Source: an uncultured Desulfovibrionaceae bacterium
Lineage (GTDB): Bacteria > Desulfobacterota > Desulfovibrionia > Desulfovibrionales > Desulfovibrionaceae
Length of the DNA stretch: 64,000 nucleotides
Assembly: GCA_949741925.1 (NCBI GenBank)
Contig: CATJOY010000043.1
Location: 1 to 64,000, forward strand
Direction: 5' to 3'
Shown piece by piece: positions 55,771 to 64,000 of the stretch. How positions within the stretch are numbered: the first letter of the stretch is position 1; each line of letters begins with the position of its first letter. Under the pieces are notes generated by a model, which saw only the letters and a list, made by a program, of their open reading frames with translations, was not told the origin of the DNA and ran no database searches. The translations under genes were made by a program, and so were the position numbers.

Positions 55771-55797
55771 GGCCTCTTATTGCTTCTGTTCCGGTAA

Positions 55798-55867
55798 GGC
55801 CGGGAGGCTGTCCCTCCCGGCCGCCTGATGGATGACGCTTCCGGCGCGGCGGCGTCATTGTTTTTTT
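55798..55867 (+). terminator. Tandem hairpins between argG and argH
   Basis: GGCCGGGAGG/CCTCCCGGCC (55798-55822) and then ATGACGC/GCGTCAT (55832-55858) followed by TG and seven T residues (to 55867). The second is a good intrinsic terminator, so argH may need its own promoter, or read-through is partial. Confidence 0.75.
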
Positions 55868-55969
55868 GTGCCCCTCCCTTGCAGGCGCACTCTTTACAGC
55901 CCCTATCCGCAGCCGCAGCGTTAGGCCGAGGAGAGCCGGGGGGAAACCATTGTACCAGAGGATCAATAC

Positions 55970-57370
55970 ATGAGTAGGCAAAGAACATGGGGCGGGCGTT
56001 TCAAAGAAGGCCCCGCAGCGCTGGTGCAGCGCTATACGGAATCAATCTCCTTTGACCGGGCCCTGTACGCGCAGGATATCGCAGGCTCCAAAGCCCATGC
56101 GGCCATGCTGGCCAAAGTGGGCGTGCTGACGGCCGCAGAAGCCGCCGCCATCGCCTCCGGATTGGACCGGGTTAAGGAAGAAATCGAAAGCGGCCACTTT
56201 GCCTGGAAGGTGGAATATGAAGATGTTCATATGAATATTGAAAGCCGCTTGATTGAGCTGATTGGGGATACGGGCAAAAAACTGCATACCGGCCGCAGCC
56301 GTAATGACCAGGTTGCTCTGGATTTCCGGCTGTTTGTCTCCGACCGTCTGGCAATCTGGCGCTCCGCTCTCAGGGATCTTGTGGCCTCCCTTACCGAACA
56401 AGCCGAAAAAAACAAGGAACTGCTCCTGCCGGGCTGCACCCATCTTCAGCCGGCGCAGCCGGTAGCTCTGGCCCAACACCTGCTGGCCTATGCCTGGATG
56501 TTCAAACGAGATCATGAGCGCATGGCTGATGCCGACAAGAGAGCCAGAATCTGCCCCCTTGGCGCGGCGGCCCTGGCAGGCACGACCTATCCCCTGGATC
56601 CGGCATACACCGCCCGCGAACTGGGCATGTACGGCGTTTTCGATAACAGCATGGATGCCGTTTCTGATCGCGACTTCGTAGCCGAAGCCTTGTTCTGCGC
56701 CTCCCTGGCCATGGCTCACCTCTCCCGGCTCTGTGAAGATATTATCCTCTGGGCCAATCCCGGCTTCGGATTTATCCGCCTGCCGGATGCCTATTCCACA
56801 GGATCCAGCATTATGCCGCAAAAGAAAAATCCGGATGTGGCCGAACTGATGCGCGGCAAAACCGGGCGAGTTTACGGAGCCTTGGTCAGTATACTCACCC
56901 TGCTCAAAGGCCTGCCCATGACCTACAACCGGGATTTGCAGGAAGATAAGGAACCCTTCCTGAATGCGGACACAACTTTGACCCTTTCCGTGGAAGCCAT
57001 GTCCGGCATGATCCGCGAGCTGCTTTTTAATGGTGACAGGATGCGGGAGGCTCTCGCCCGCGGCTTCCTCAACGCCACGGAACTGGCGGACTATCTGGCC
57101 GCCAAAGGCATCCCCTTCCGCGAAGCACACCACACCACGGGCAGCGCCGTTGCCATGGCCGAAGAACGGGGAGTCTCCCTGGAGGATCTCTCCTTGCAAG
57201 AACTGCAAGGCATCAGTCCGCTCATCGAAGAGGATGTGTACACGGCCCTGAATCCGGCTACGGCAGTCGCCCGGCGCAATACCCACGGCGGTACCGGCCC
57301 CTCCCCTCTGGCTGCACAGTTTACCACCCTGCGGCAATGGCTCGAACACGAGCAACGCGAACCGCGGTAG
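55970..57370 (+). CDS. argH: Argininosuccinate lyase
   Basis: Releases arginine and fumarate. 466 residues of the fumarase/aspartase superfamily: WGGRFKEGP near 5, [17 protein letters not shown] near 103, the TxxxxxQPAQP-type [20 protein letters not shown] near 155 and signature [20 protein letters not shown] near 278 with the flexible catalytic Ser loop. Separated from argG by 199 nt that hold a terminator. Confidence 0.97.
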   Translation: MSRQRTWGGRFKEGPAALVQRYTESISFDRALYAQDIAGSKAHAAMLAKVGVLTAAEAAAIASGLDRVKEEIESGHFAWKVEYEDVHMNIESRLIELIGDTGKKLHTGRSRNDQVALDFRLFVSDRLAIWRSALRDLVASLTEQAEKNKELLLPGCTHLQPAQPVALAQHLLAYAWMFKRDHERMADADKRARICPLGAAALAGTTYPLDPAYTARELGMYGVFDNSMDAVSDRDFVAEALFCASLAMAHLSRLCEDIILWANPGFGFIRLPDAYSTGSSIMPQKKNPDVAELMRGKTGRVYGALVSILTLLKGLPMTYNRDLQEDKEPFLNADTTLTLSVEAMSGMIRELLFNGDRMREALARGFLNATELADYLAAKGIPFREAHHTTGSAVAMAEERGVSLEDLSLQELQGISPLIEEDVYTALNPATAVARRNTHGGTGPSPLAAQFTTLRQWLEHEQREPR

Positions 57371-57391
57371 CCGCCCCTTCCCAAATACCTT

Positions 57392-57431
57392 CGCCATAAA
57401 CGTGTCACGACCAAACGGCGCGTTTATGGCG
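57392..57431 (+). terminator. Hairpin after argH
   Basis: CGCCATAAACG/CGTTTATGGCG, 11-bp perfect stem with an 18-nt loop, starting 22 nt after the argH stop; only a short T stretch follows. Confidence 0.6.
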
Positions 57432-57477
57432 TATTCCGCCGGTCTTCCCTTTTCTTCTTCAAAACGGGCTGTGCACC

Positions 57478-57625
57478 CCGTAAGGGGGCGGTTTCCCATA
57501 CATTTCGGCTATCCTGCCTCCTTTTCCTCCCGGCGGGGCCCGGCGGAAAAACGATCTCAATGTCTGCCAACAGGCTTTCGCCCGGCTTTTTGCGGCTTCC
57601 TTACCAGGGGGAAAAACCGGCTTTG
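57478..57625 (+). repeat. Dispersed intergenic repeat, copy C
   Basis: CCGTAAGGGGGCGGTTTCCC then ATACATTTCGGCT, GCCTCCTTTTCC, GGCGGAAAAACG and GCCCGGCTTTTTGCGG, in the same order as copies A, B and D. The A- and T-runs can pair. Confidence 0.65.
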
Positions 57626-57781
57626 AATGAACAAAATGCTTTGTTAAACAGCCCTGGCGGCCCTTACAAAACGATGGTATAAAAGGCCGGACAGAATTTA
57701 TGGCAAGCAACGTGTAACCTGCAATGTTCCGAGGCGTGGAGGATCTTTCTCCACCTCCCGGCTCGTGAGGGCGAGGAGTGT

Positions 57782-58834
57782 ATGGCTGAGATAATGCGCT
57801 TGGTGGATCTTTCCAAAACAGCGGGCTGAGCGGCTAAAATGGCTCCAGGGGCCCTGGAGCAGGTACTATCCGCCGTCCGGCATCCTCCGGACACCCGGAA
57901 ACGTCTCTTAGCGCCATTGGAAACCAACGAAGATGCGGCTATCGTGCGCCTGCCCGCGGGCATGGCGCTCGTTCAATCGCTGGACTTCCTGACGCCCATA
58001 GTCAATGATCCCTACATCTTCGGCCGCATCGCCGCGGCCAATGCCCTATCGGATATTTACGCCATGGGCGGCGTTCCCTGGAGCGCCATGAACATCGCCT
58101 GCTTTCCATGCTCGTTGCCGAAAGACCATCTCAGCGCCATACTCCAGGGCGGAGCGGACGCGGTGGCCGAGGCCGGAGCCATCATGGCCGGCGGGCACAC
58201 GGTGCAGGACGATGAACTCAAGTATGGCCTCTCCGTCACCGGCGTGGTGGAGCCCGGGAAATTCGCCCTTAACAGCGCTCTGACTGCCGGTGACCGGCTC
58301 ATTCTGACTAAACCGCTGGGCAGCGGCATCTTGGCCACTGCCGTGAAGGCCCGCTGGGAAGGACATGAAAACCATGAACGGGAAATAGCCCGTTGGGGAG
58401 CTCGGCTGAACGCCGTTCCTGGCGCACTGATCAGGGAATTCGGCCTGCGGGCGGCCACGGATATTACCGGCTTTGGTCTGGGCGGTCATCTCCTGGAGAT
58501 GGCCCGGGCCTCGAAAAAAGCCATTCGTCTGGAAAGTGCCGCCCTTCCGGCCATGCCCGGGGCGCTGGAGCTTGCATCTATGGGGCTGGTGCCCCAGGGG
58601 AGCCACGCCAACAGGGCCCATGCCGGCAACGCGGCACGGATAGGCGCAGGGGTTGCACGGGAGATGACGGATTTGCTCTTTGATGCCCAAACTTCGGGCG
58701 GGCTGGTCCTGGCTGTGCCTCCGGCTCTGCTTGAGCGCGCCGTGGAACGGTTGCAGGAACTCGGCGATCAGGCGTTTCTCATCGGTGAGGTTCTGCCCCT
58801 CCGGGAACATGACATTTTTCTTTACCTTGAATAA
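57782..58834 (+). CDS. selD: Selenide, water dikinase containing selenocysteine (in-frame UGA)
   Basis: SelD makes selenophosphate, the selenium donor for selenocysteine. Open reading after the stop codon begins only at 57839, but an in-frame ATG at 57782 with GAGGAG 3 nt upstream reads MAEIMRLVDLSKTAG, then UGA (57827-57829), then AAKMAPGALEQVL. The UGA falls exactly at the active-site Cys/Sec of SelD (GCxxK/GUxxK). With Sec the protein is 350 residues and has the full N-terminus; downstream motifs are ATP-binding TNEDAAIV near 49, the FGRIAAANALSDIYAMGG block near 80 and GGHTVQDDELKYGL near 139. A perfect hairpin 13 nt after the UGA could be the SECIS element. Confidence 0.92.
57842..57860 (+). 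promoter_or_regulatory. Candidate bacterial SECIS hairpin of selD
   Basis: GCTCCAGG/CCTGGAGC, 8-bp perfect stem with loop GGC, beginning 13 nt after the UGA at 57827-57829. Bacterial SECIS elements lie within the coding region immediately after the UGA at this distance. Confidence 0.65.
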
Positions 58835-58863
58835 GAGGCTGAGTCCTCGAACGGACAACCACT

Positions 58864-59826
58864 ATGCACAGCGATACACAGCACAATCCGCACTGCTCCG
58901 AACACACTCATGACCATGAGCATTCTACCGGCCAGCCGGGCCATACCTACCCGCAGGGGCATGATCATGCCCCACGCCATGGTCATAACCACCACGAACA
59001 CTGTGGCCATAAGCACCATCACCACGGGCATCATGGCAAGGATGGTCATGCCCATGACCTGGAGGCGGTCGATTCCGGAACGCTTCTGGTCATCCGCCCC
59101 TTTACCGGTATGGCCGGGGATATCATGGCAGCCGGTCTGGCCGGTCTTCTCGGCGCTGACCAGCAGTTGCTGGATAGCCTTGTCGCTGCTATCGGCATAC
59201 CTGAACTTGCCCCCGGCTCGTTCGCCGTGGCGCCGCACATGGTCAATGAAGTATCCGGCCTGATCGGGAGGGTCAGCCTCCCCCATGAGCATGCTCACCG
59301 CACGTTTAAGGATATTCGAGCGATTATCCGGGCCTCAACCCTGGAAGATCCGGCCAAGGATCTGGCTGAGAAAGCCTTCCGCCTGATTGCCGAAGCCGAA
59401 GCCGCCGTGCACGGCAAAGATATCGACGAAGTGCGGTTTCATGAAGTCGGCGCGCTGGATAGTATTCTGGATATCTGCCTGGGGGCGGCGCTGTTCACGC
59501 ATCTTGCCCCCCAACGTTTCATCTGCGGGCCGCTGCCGCTGTGCGACGGGGTCATTCATTGCGCCCACGGGCAGATTCCCGCCCCGGCTCCGGCCGTGCT
59601 GCGTTTGCTCCACGGCGTTCCGGTACGTGGCATTCCCGGCGCCGGAGAAACCGTAACCCCAACGGGGCTGGCGCTGCTCAAGGCCTTTGGCGCAGAATTC
59701 GGCCCTTGGCCGGCCTTCACGCTGGAACGCGAATGCTTGGCTTACGGCAACAGAGTCTTTCCCGATACCCCTAACGGCGCAATCTTCGCCTTTGGTTCCC
59801 AACGCATTGCCATGCGGCGGCCATAG
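58864..59826 (+). CDS. LarC-like nickel-pincer cofactor protein with His-rich N-terminus, lacking the LarC2 part
   Basis: 320 residues. Residues 1-65 hold 24 histidines, a probable nickel or zinc store. Residues about 74-315 match the LarC1/DUF111 core: IRPFTGMAGDIMAAGLAGLL near 78, EVRFHEVGALDSILDICLGA near 188 and GAGETVTPTGLALLKAFGAEFG near 262. LarC inserts nickel into the pyridinium dithiocarboxylate cofactor of lactate racemase-type enzymes and normally has a C-terminal LarC2 domain, absent here in all frames. larB and larE are not adjacent. It lies 29 nt after selD. Confidence 0.85.
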   Translation: MHSDTQHNPHCSEHTHDHEHSTGQPGHTYPQGHDHAPRHGHNHHEHCGHKHHHHGHHGKDGHAHDLEAVDSGTLLVIRPFTGMAGDIMAAGLAGLLGADQQLLDSLVAAIGIPELAPGSFAVAPHMVNEVSGLIGRVSLPHEHAHRTFKDIRAIIRASTLEDPAKDLAEKAFRLIAEAEAAVHGKDIDEVRFHEVGALDSILDICLGAALFTHLAPQRFICGPLPLCDGVIHCAHGQIPAPAPAVLRLLHGVPVRGIPGAGETVTPTGLALLKAFGAEFGPWPAFTLERECLAYGNRVFPDTPNGAIFAFGSQRIAMRRP

Positions 59827-59970
59827 AAAAAGCCGAAGAATCCCCCGGCAAGAAGGCCGAAAAAAAACGGGCAAAGGCCTCGTGGAGAGATGCCGCGCCC
59901 GGTTTTTTGGGGATATCGCCAGGGGGAACAAGGCGACTTGGGAACAGAAATAGCTTGGAAAACAGCCCTC

Positions 59971-61224
59971 TTAGGGGAACTGCCGCAATATGTCAGCAGC
60001 GGTCTCCCGCCGCCGGATCAGCGTTGCCTCCCCATCCATGCCTATCAACACCTCAGCAGGGCGAAACCGATGGGTATAAGGGGAACTCATGGAATAGCCG
60101 TAGGCCCCGGCATCCAGTATTCCGAGGACATCGCCCTCGGCGGCTTCGGGGAGCATTCTTCCTTTGGCCAGAATATCCCCGCTTTCGCAGATGTTGCCGA
60201 CGATGGTCTGTTTCATGGTCGCAGACTCCGGCCCCGCGTCTTCCCGGTATAACTCCATGTCATGGAACGCGTCGTAGAGCATAGGCCGGGCCAGGATATT
60301 AAAGCCTATATCCGTACCTGCATAGCGAACGCCGCTGTTCTCTTTGACGGCGTGCACAGTACCGAGAACCAGGCCGCATTCGGCCATGACGTAGCGCCCC
60401 GGTTCAATATAAAAGCTGCCCTTGTACCCGGTTTCCCGACTCCAGCCGCAAAGACGCGCATCCAGCTTCCTGCCCAGTTCGTTCATATCCAAACGGGCCT
60501 CGCCCTCATATTTATGGTAAGGGATGCCGAAACCGCCGCCGAAATCGATGATTTCGATGCCGGGAAACGCTAAAGATGTTGCCAGCAACCACTCCATGGC
60601 CGCCAAAAAGGCATCCGGCTCCATAAATAGGGAACCGATATGTTGGTTCAGGCCGACCAATTTGAGGTCATAGCGCCGCAGAATCTCCCTCAGCTCGGGG
60701 AAAAACTCAGGAGAAACGCCGAATTTTGTCTCCTTGCCCGCAGTAACCACTTTTTTATGGTGTCCAGCGCCGATGCCTGGATTGAGACGGACCATAACCC
60801 GGCTGCCGGGCATCAACCTGCCGTAGGTTTCCACCTGGGAAAGCGAATCCAGGCTCATGAGCAGACCGGCTTCACCCGCCGCCTTCATTTCTTCGCCCGA
60901 AACATTGTTGCAGACGTACAGAATATCCTCCGAAGTGAAACCGGCGGCCTGCTGGAGGGCCAGTTCGCCGGGGGACATGGCATCCGCCATCAGGCCCATT
61001 GACCGCACGATGCGCAGCAACGAAAGGTTAGCATTGGCCTTGGCCGAATAGATGACCCGAAATCCCGGATGGTCTGAGAGGCTGAGCAGTTCGCGGCAAC
61101 GTTCGCGCAAGATTGCTTCGTTATACACATACAGGGGAGAGCCGAAACGCCGGATCAGTGTATGCGGGGTCTCCTTGCCGAAAAAATGCTTGGAGTCGGT
61201 GTATTCTGAGCGAAGAGAAGCCAT
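59971..61224 (-). CDS. lysA: Diaminopimelate decarboxylase
   Basis: PLP enzyme making lysine from meso-diaminopimelate. 417 residues, alanine-racemase-like barrel: PLP lysine K62 in IYSAKANANL, HIGSLFMEPDAFLAAM near 197, FGGGFGIPYHKYEG near 227 and CESGDILAKGR near 345 (active-site Cys of the second subunit). The ATG at 61224 gives the normal N-terminus; the frame stays open upstream across the FKBP region but has no homology there. Confidence 0.95.
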   Translation of the reverse strand: MASLRSEYTDSKHFFGKETPHTLIRRFGSPLYVYNEAILRERCRELLSLSDHPGFRVIYSAKANANLSLLRIVRSMGLMADAMSPGELALQQAAGFTSEDILYVCNNVSGEEMKAAGEAGLLMSLDSLSQVETYGRLMPGSRVMVRLNPGIGAGHHKKVVTAGKETKFGVSPEFFPELREILRRYDLKLVGLNQHIGSLFMEPDAFLAAMEWLLATSLAFPGIEIIDFGGGFGIPYHKYEGEARLDMNELGRKLDARLCGWSRETGYKGSFYIEPGRYVMAECGLVLGTVHAVKENSGVRYAGTDIGFNILARPMLYDAFHDMELYREDAGPESATMKQTIVGNICESGDILAKGRMLPEAAEGDVLGILDAGAYGYSMSSPYTHRFRPAEVLIGMDGEATLIRRRETAADILRQFP

Positions 61225-61392
61225 ACAGTAGTCTCGATTGCCTTGAAGGGTGAAAAACGCGTATTGCCGCTGGACCTTCCGGCGGCAATAGGGGTATTTG
61301 AAGAACTTCTCACCCGGCAAGGGATTCTTGTCAACCGTGTTGTGCGCGTTGACCGGCGCGAATGCCGGGCATTCACCACCAAAGGTATACTG

Positions 61393-61818
61393 ATGAAAGC
61401 AAAAAACGGCGATACCGTGCGCGTTCACTACACCGGTTCCCTGGAAGACGGAACGGTCTTCGATTCCTCCCGCGACAGAGACCCCCTGGAAGCAACACTC
61501 GGTCAGGCAACGCTCATCCCCGGCTTTGAAAATGCCGTGCTCGGTCTTGCGCCCGGTGATACGGTGACAGTCCGTATCCCTCCCGAAGAGGCTTACGGCC
61601 CCAGAGAGGAAGCCGCCCTGATCAGCGTGCCGCTTGAGCAGTTTCCCTCCCACCTGACTCCGGAACCCGGCATGATGCTGCAAATCGCCACAGACGAAGG
61701 CGAAATGGATATGCGCGTAGACTCGGTTACCGAGCATGAAGCCATTCTGGACGGCAACCACCCCCTGGCGGGAGAAACCCTGCTCTTTACTATTGAGCTG
61801 GTGGAAATCCTGCCATAG
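61393..61818 (+). CDS. FKBP-type peptidyl-prolyl isomerase (SlyD-like)
   Basis: 141 residues: FKBP strands with VRVHYTGSLEDGTVFDSS at 9-26, an inserted-in-flap domain (about 65-120, PPEEAYGPREEAALISVP) and the returning strand NHPLAGETLLFTIELVEI. This is the SlyD-type architecture, a folding helper and sometimes metallochaperone; the His-rich tail of E. coli SlyD is missing. AAAGG lies 8 nt before the ATG; an upstream extension to 61243 overlaps nothing protein-like. Confidence 0.92.
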   Translation: MKAKNGDTVRVHYTGSLEDGTVFDSSRDRDPLEATLGQATLIPGFENAVLGLAPGDTVTVRIPPEEAYGPREEAALISVPLEQFPSHLTPEPGMMLQIATDEGEMDMRVDSVTEHEAILDGNHPLAGETLLFTIELVEILP

Positions 61819-62052
61819 CATTCTCCAGCCCCCCGCGGAGATATTTCATGCCCATTGCCATAGGACGCGCCTGCGCCCGATAGCCTCCTGAGGCAAGGGC
61901 GCCGTAACCTGGTTGATCGTCTGGGGCTTCGCGGCATCAGTGTGATGCCTGCTTGAACAGGTATCCGACCTGATGCTGTGAATGAAAAATGTTCACGACA
62001 AAGTTGCGCCTGTTCATGAACGTTGAGCCGCTAGGCAAATAACCGCTCCTGA

Positions 62053-62093
62053 AAGGCAGGAGGGAACATTCCCTACCTGCCTTCCCTTGTAAG
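62053..62093 (+). terminator. Hairpin after the FKBP gene
   Basis: AAGGCAGG and CCTGCCTT flank an inner GGGAA/TTCCC, a strong composite stem about 235 nt after the FKBP stop. Confidence 0.5.
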
Positions 62094-62139
62094 ATGAAAT
62101 AAAAGGCAGTAGTTTGGGGACTCTCAAGAAGTATGCAAC

Positions 62140-62168
62140 AAAAAAAGCAGGATTGACCTGCTTTTTTT
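62140..62168. terminator. Bidirectional terminator beside tRNA-Gly
   Basis: A-run plus GCAGG pairs with CCTGC plus a T-run (GATTGA-type loop), giving terminators on both strands. On the minus strand it ends the tRNA-Gly transcript. Confidence 0.85.
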
Positions 62169-62194
62169 GTAACCCCATTATGGGGATGATTGAC

Positions 62195-62269
<75 letters not shown>

Positions 62270-62748
62270 AAATATATACGATGTACCTTCCCTACTTGGA
62301 GGGGCTGCAGAGCTATTTTCCGCTCTGCCTGTAGACATCGTCGCCGCATTCCAAAATCCTATCCGGAATCACGACGAGTTCTGTGTGTATACTGACTGCC
62401 TCCCTGCGTCAAGCGTTTTACGCCTCTCCAACGAAATTTTTCTCTCCTTGCCTCGAACGGCAAAGTTACCTTCCCACGTTCTCGAGCCCCTAAGCAACAA
62501 AACAAAGCCGCTTACAGGGCCTGATCTGCTCCAGAGTCTCCGCCCCACGTAGTTCATAACACCATGCTCCCGCGGCCTTACGGAAACATCGGAAATGATC
62601 CGCCTTTTGCCAAGCGGCGGCCCCACAAAAAATCAAAGAAGGAAAACACACGGCCGCGCCCCCGGAGAGCGGATTCAGCAGTCCCTAAAGACAATGCCCT
62701 GATTTTCCTTATAAAGGAAAATCAGGGCATTTACGGTAATCATTTCTT
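62270..62748. other. Spacer between tRNA genes
   Basis: 479 nt. It contains GCAGAGC/GCTCTGC near 62313 and an 18-bp perfect hairpin at 62693-62731. No gene recognised; the promoter of the left tRNA-Gly must lie here. Confidence 0.5.
62693..62731 (-). terminator. 18-bp perfect hairpin after the tRNA-Cys gene
   Basis: AATGCCCTGATTTTCCTT and its exact complement separated by 3 nt (ATA). It lies 18 nt beyond the end of tRNA-Cys on the minus strand and probably terminates or stabilises that transcript; the following T stretch is weak. Confidence 0.75.
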
Positions 62749-62822
<74 letters not shown>

Positions 62823-62828
62823 AAAAAA

Positions 62829-62903
<75 letters not shown>

Positions 62904-63096
62904 TCGTCAGAGTTCGTTCTTTTACGCCAGGGTATCCTCCCTGTCAAGAAGAGAAAAAGCATCTCCTTTATTTTTTCTCCTTTCTTTACCCGGGGGTTCC
63001 TTCACAGCGCCCTTGCCGGGCGCGGCGTGCTCTTTTCTTCCCCGGCGTCTTTTGATTCCGGATGACGGGGAAGCCGCTTTCGCGTAGAGAGACGAC

Positions 63097-64000
63097 ATGA
63101 AAAACGGTACCTTGCCCACGTTCCCTACTAAAGAAGAGGCCGATAGAGAAAAAAACGCGGCCGCCCTAGCTTCTGTTACCGCCGCAGTGCTCTTGACCGC
63201 CTTAAAGCTGGTCGTCGGCCTTTCCACCAACAGCCTCGGCATTCTTTCCGAAGCGGCCCACAGCGGTCTAGATCTGTTGGCGGCAGGCGTCACCTACTTT
63301 GCAGTACGGTACTCAAGCCTGCCGCCGGACCGGACCCATCCCTACGGCCACGGCAAAATTGAAAACCTTTCAGCTCTGGCGGAAACCCTGCTGCTCCTGG
63401 TGGTCTGCGTCTGGATTATTTGGGAAGCCGTGGACCGGATATTTTTCAACCCGGTTGTTGTGCGACCCACGCTATGGGCCGCCGGAGTGCTGATCATTTC
63501 CATCCTTGTGGATATATCCCGATCCCGAATGCTCCGGCGCATAGCCCAAAGATACCGCAGCCAGGCCCTGGAGGCCGACGCTCTGCATTTTTCAACGGAT
63601 ATCCTCTCCTCGGCCGTGGTCTTGCTGGGCATTGGGCTTCTCTATACCGCCGACTTCCTGCCGCCGGCCTCTCCCCTGCGTTTCTGGCTGGCCAAGGCAG
63701 ACAGCCTGGCGGCTCTGGGCGTATCAGCCATTATTATGAAGGTCAGTTGGGCCTTGGGCGCGCGAGCAATCAACATCCTCCTGGATTCTCATGATGCGCG
63801 CCTGGCCTACGCCATGCGCGAAGCCATCTCCGGGCTCCCCGGAATTCGCTCCATTGAGGGGCTGCGCCTGCGGCACAGCGGGTCTGATCTGTTCGCTGAA
63901 ATAACCCTCAGCATCGATGGCGGACTTACCCTGGAAGAGGGGGAGGCCATTCGCCTGGAAGTTGAAAAAACCATCCTGGGGATCGAAGCGCACACCCGGG
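63097..64000 (+). CDS. Cation diffusion facilitator (CDF) metal exporter, cut by the window end
   Basis: At least 301 residues, continuing past the right edge. CDF signatures: zinc-site HSGLD at 55-59, the HPYGHGK motif at 81-87, second site H164 and D168 (ALHFSTDILSS), about six membrane helices and a ZT-dimer cytoplasmic domain (DARLAYAMREAISGLPGIRSI onward). CDF proteins export Zn2+, Fe2+ or other divalent cations using the proton gradient. The ATG at 63097 has a weak GAGAG upstream. The C-terminus cannot be judged. Confidence 0.93.
   Translation, partial: MKNGTLPTFPTKEEADREKNAAALASVTAAVLLTALKLVVGLSTNSLGILSEAAHSGLDLLAAGVTYFAVRYSSLPPDRTHPYGHGKIENLSALAETLLLLVVCVWIIWEAVDRIFFNPVVVRPTLWAAGVLIISILVDISRSRMLRRIAQRYRSQALEADALHFSTDILSSAVVLLGIGLLYTADFLPPASPLRFWLAKADSLAALGVSAIIMKVSWALGARAINILLDSHDARLAYAMREAISGLPGIRSIEGLRLRHSGSDLFAEITLSIDGGLTLEEGEAIRLEVEKTILGIEAHTR

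Larger units (their letters stand above)
57371..57781. other. Intergenic region, argH / selD
   Basis: 411 nt holding the argH hairpin and repeat copy C. No further gene; the selD promoter is probably near 57660-57730. Confidence 0.5.
61819..62194. other. Intergenic region with several small hairpins
   Basis: 376 nt between the FKBP gene and tRNA-Gly. Between 61933 and 62093 there are GGCATCA/TGATGCC, CCTG/CAGG, GTGAA/TTCAC and AAGGCAGG/CCTGCCTT stems. A small structured RNA is possible but not shown. Confidence 0.35.

Noticed and set aside
56042-57499. 485-codon minus-strand frame opposite argH
   Set aside because: Exact antisense of a full-length, well-conserved argH; no homology in its own translation.
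57839-58834. selD starting at the first ATG after the UGA
   Set aside because: It would lack the active-site residue; the upstream ATG with ribosome site and in-frame UGA explains the gene better.
61225-61821. N-terminal extension of lysA across the FKBP gene
   Set aside because: The frame is open but the translation is not LysA-like and it overlaps a conserved gene on the other strand.

Overview
The window is G+C-rich, densely coded bacterial DNA. It most likely comes from an anaerobic, flagellated member of the Desulfovibrionaceae. The clues are the gene order MFS-fliR-flhB-flhA-flhF-flhG-fliA-cheY, a selenocysteine-containing SelD, a membrane-bound ferritin/VIT iron exporter, a giant BadF/BadG-type dehydratase activase, citrate-lyase maturation genes, class I fumarase and two unlinked sigma-54 response regulators. 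The assignment rests on gene content and synteny only.

Layout. 1-2592: tail of a probable LysR regulator, then citC and a CitX-DUF218 fusion. 2652-7481: YjbQ, transaldolase, leucyl aminopeptidase, NtrC-type regulator. 7917-11592: ribF, a periplasmic protein, an orphan TctC-type binding protein, a YkgJ protein and a small hypothetical. 11929-16531: TPR protein, CorA, a hypothetical, lpxC, DUF2333. 16995-22369: TagB-like glycerophosphotransferase, NtrX-like regulator, PncC/CinA-C amidase, and a periplasmic binding protein fused to a dead cytidine deaminase domain. 22804-29752: 1413-residue CoA-dehydratase activase, lone fumarase alpha subunit, SlyB-like lipoprotein, sigma-54-driven coiled-coil protein. 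29778-38740: asparaginase, Nim/PNPOx protein, MbfA, glmU, pseudouridine synthase, GT2 plus LAB_N pair, VTT protein, MFS. 38819-47790: flagellar export, placement and regulation block with two late flagellar-type genes. 48219-53486: threonine aldolase, then cvpA-mazG-AI-2E exporter, UPF0280. 53633-57370: argF-argG-argH. 57782-61818: selD (UGA/Sec), His-rich larC-like gene, lysA, FKBP. 62195-62903: tRNA-Gly(GCC) twice and tRNA-Cys(GCA). 63097-end: CDF metal exporter, cut by the window edge.

Most genes are ordinary metabolic or motility genes. The unusual items are: selD whose active site is an in-frame UGA followed by a hairpin; a secreted solute-binding protein with a C-terminal cytidine-deaminase fold that has lost every zinc and catalytic residue but keeps the ribose-binding NxE motif; a CitX-DUF218 fusion; and a family of about 150-nt intergenic repeats (five recognised copies) sharing a hairpin, with at least one compensated base pair. 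No CRISPR array, insertion sequence, prophage or rRNA was seen.
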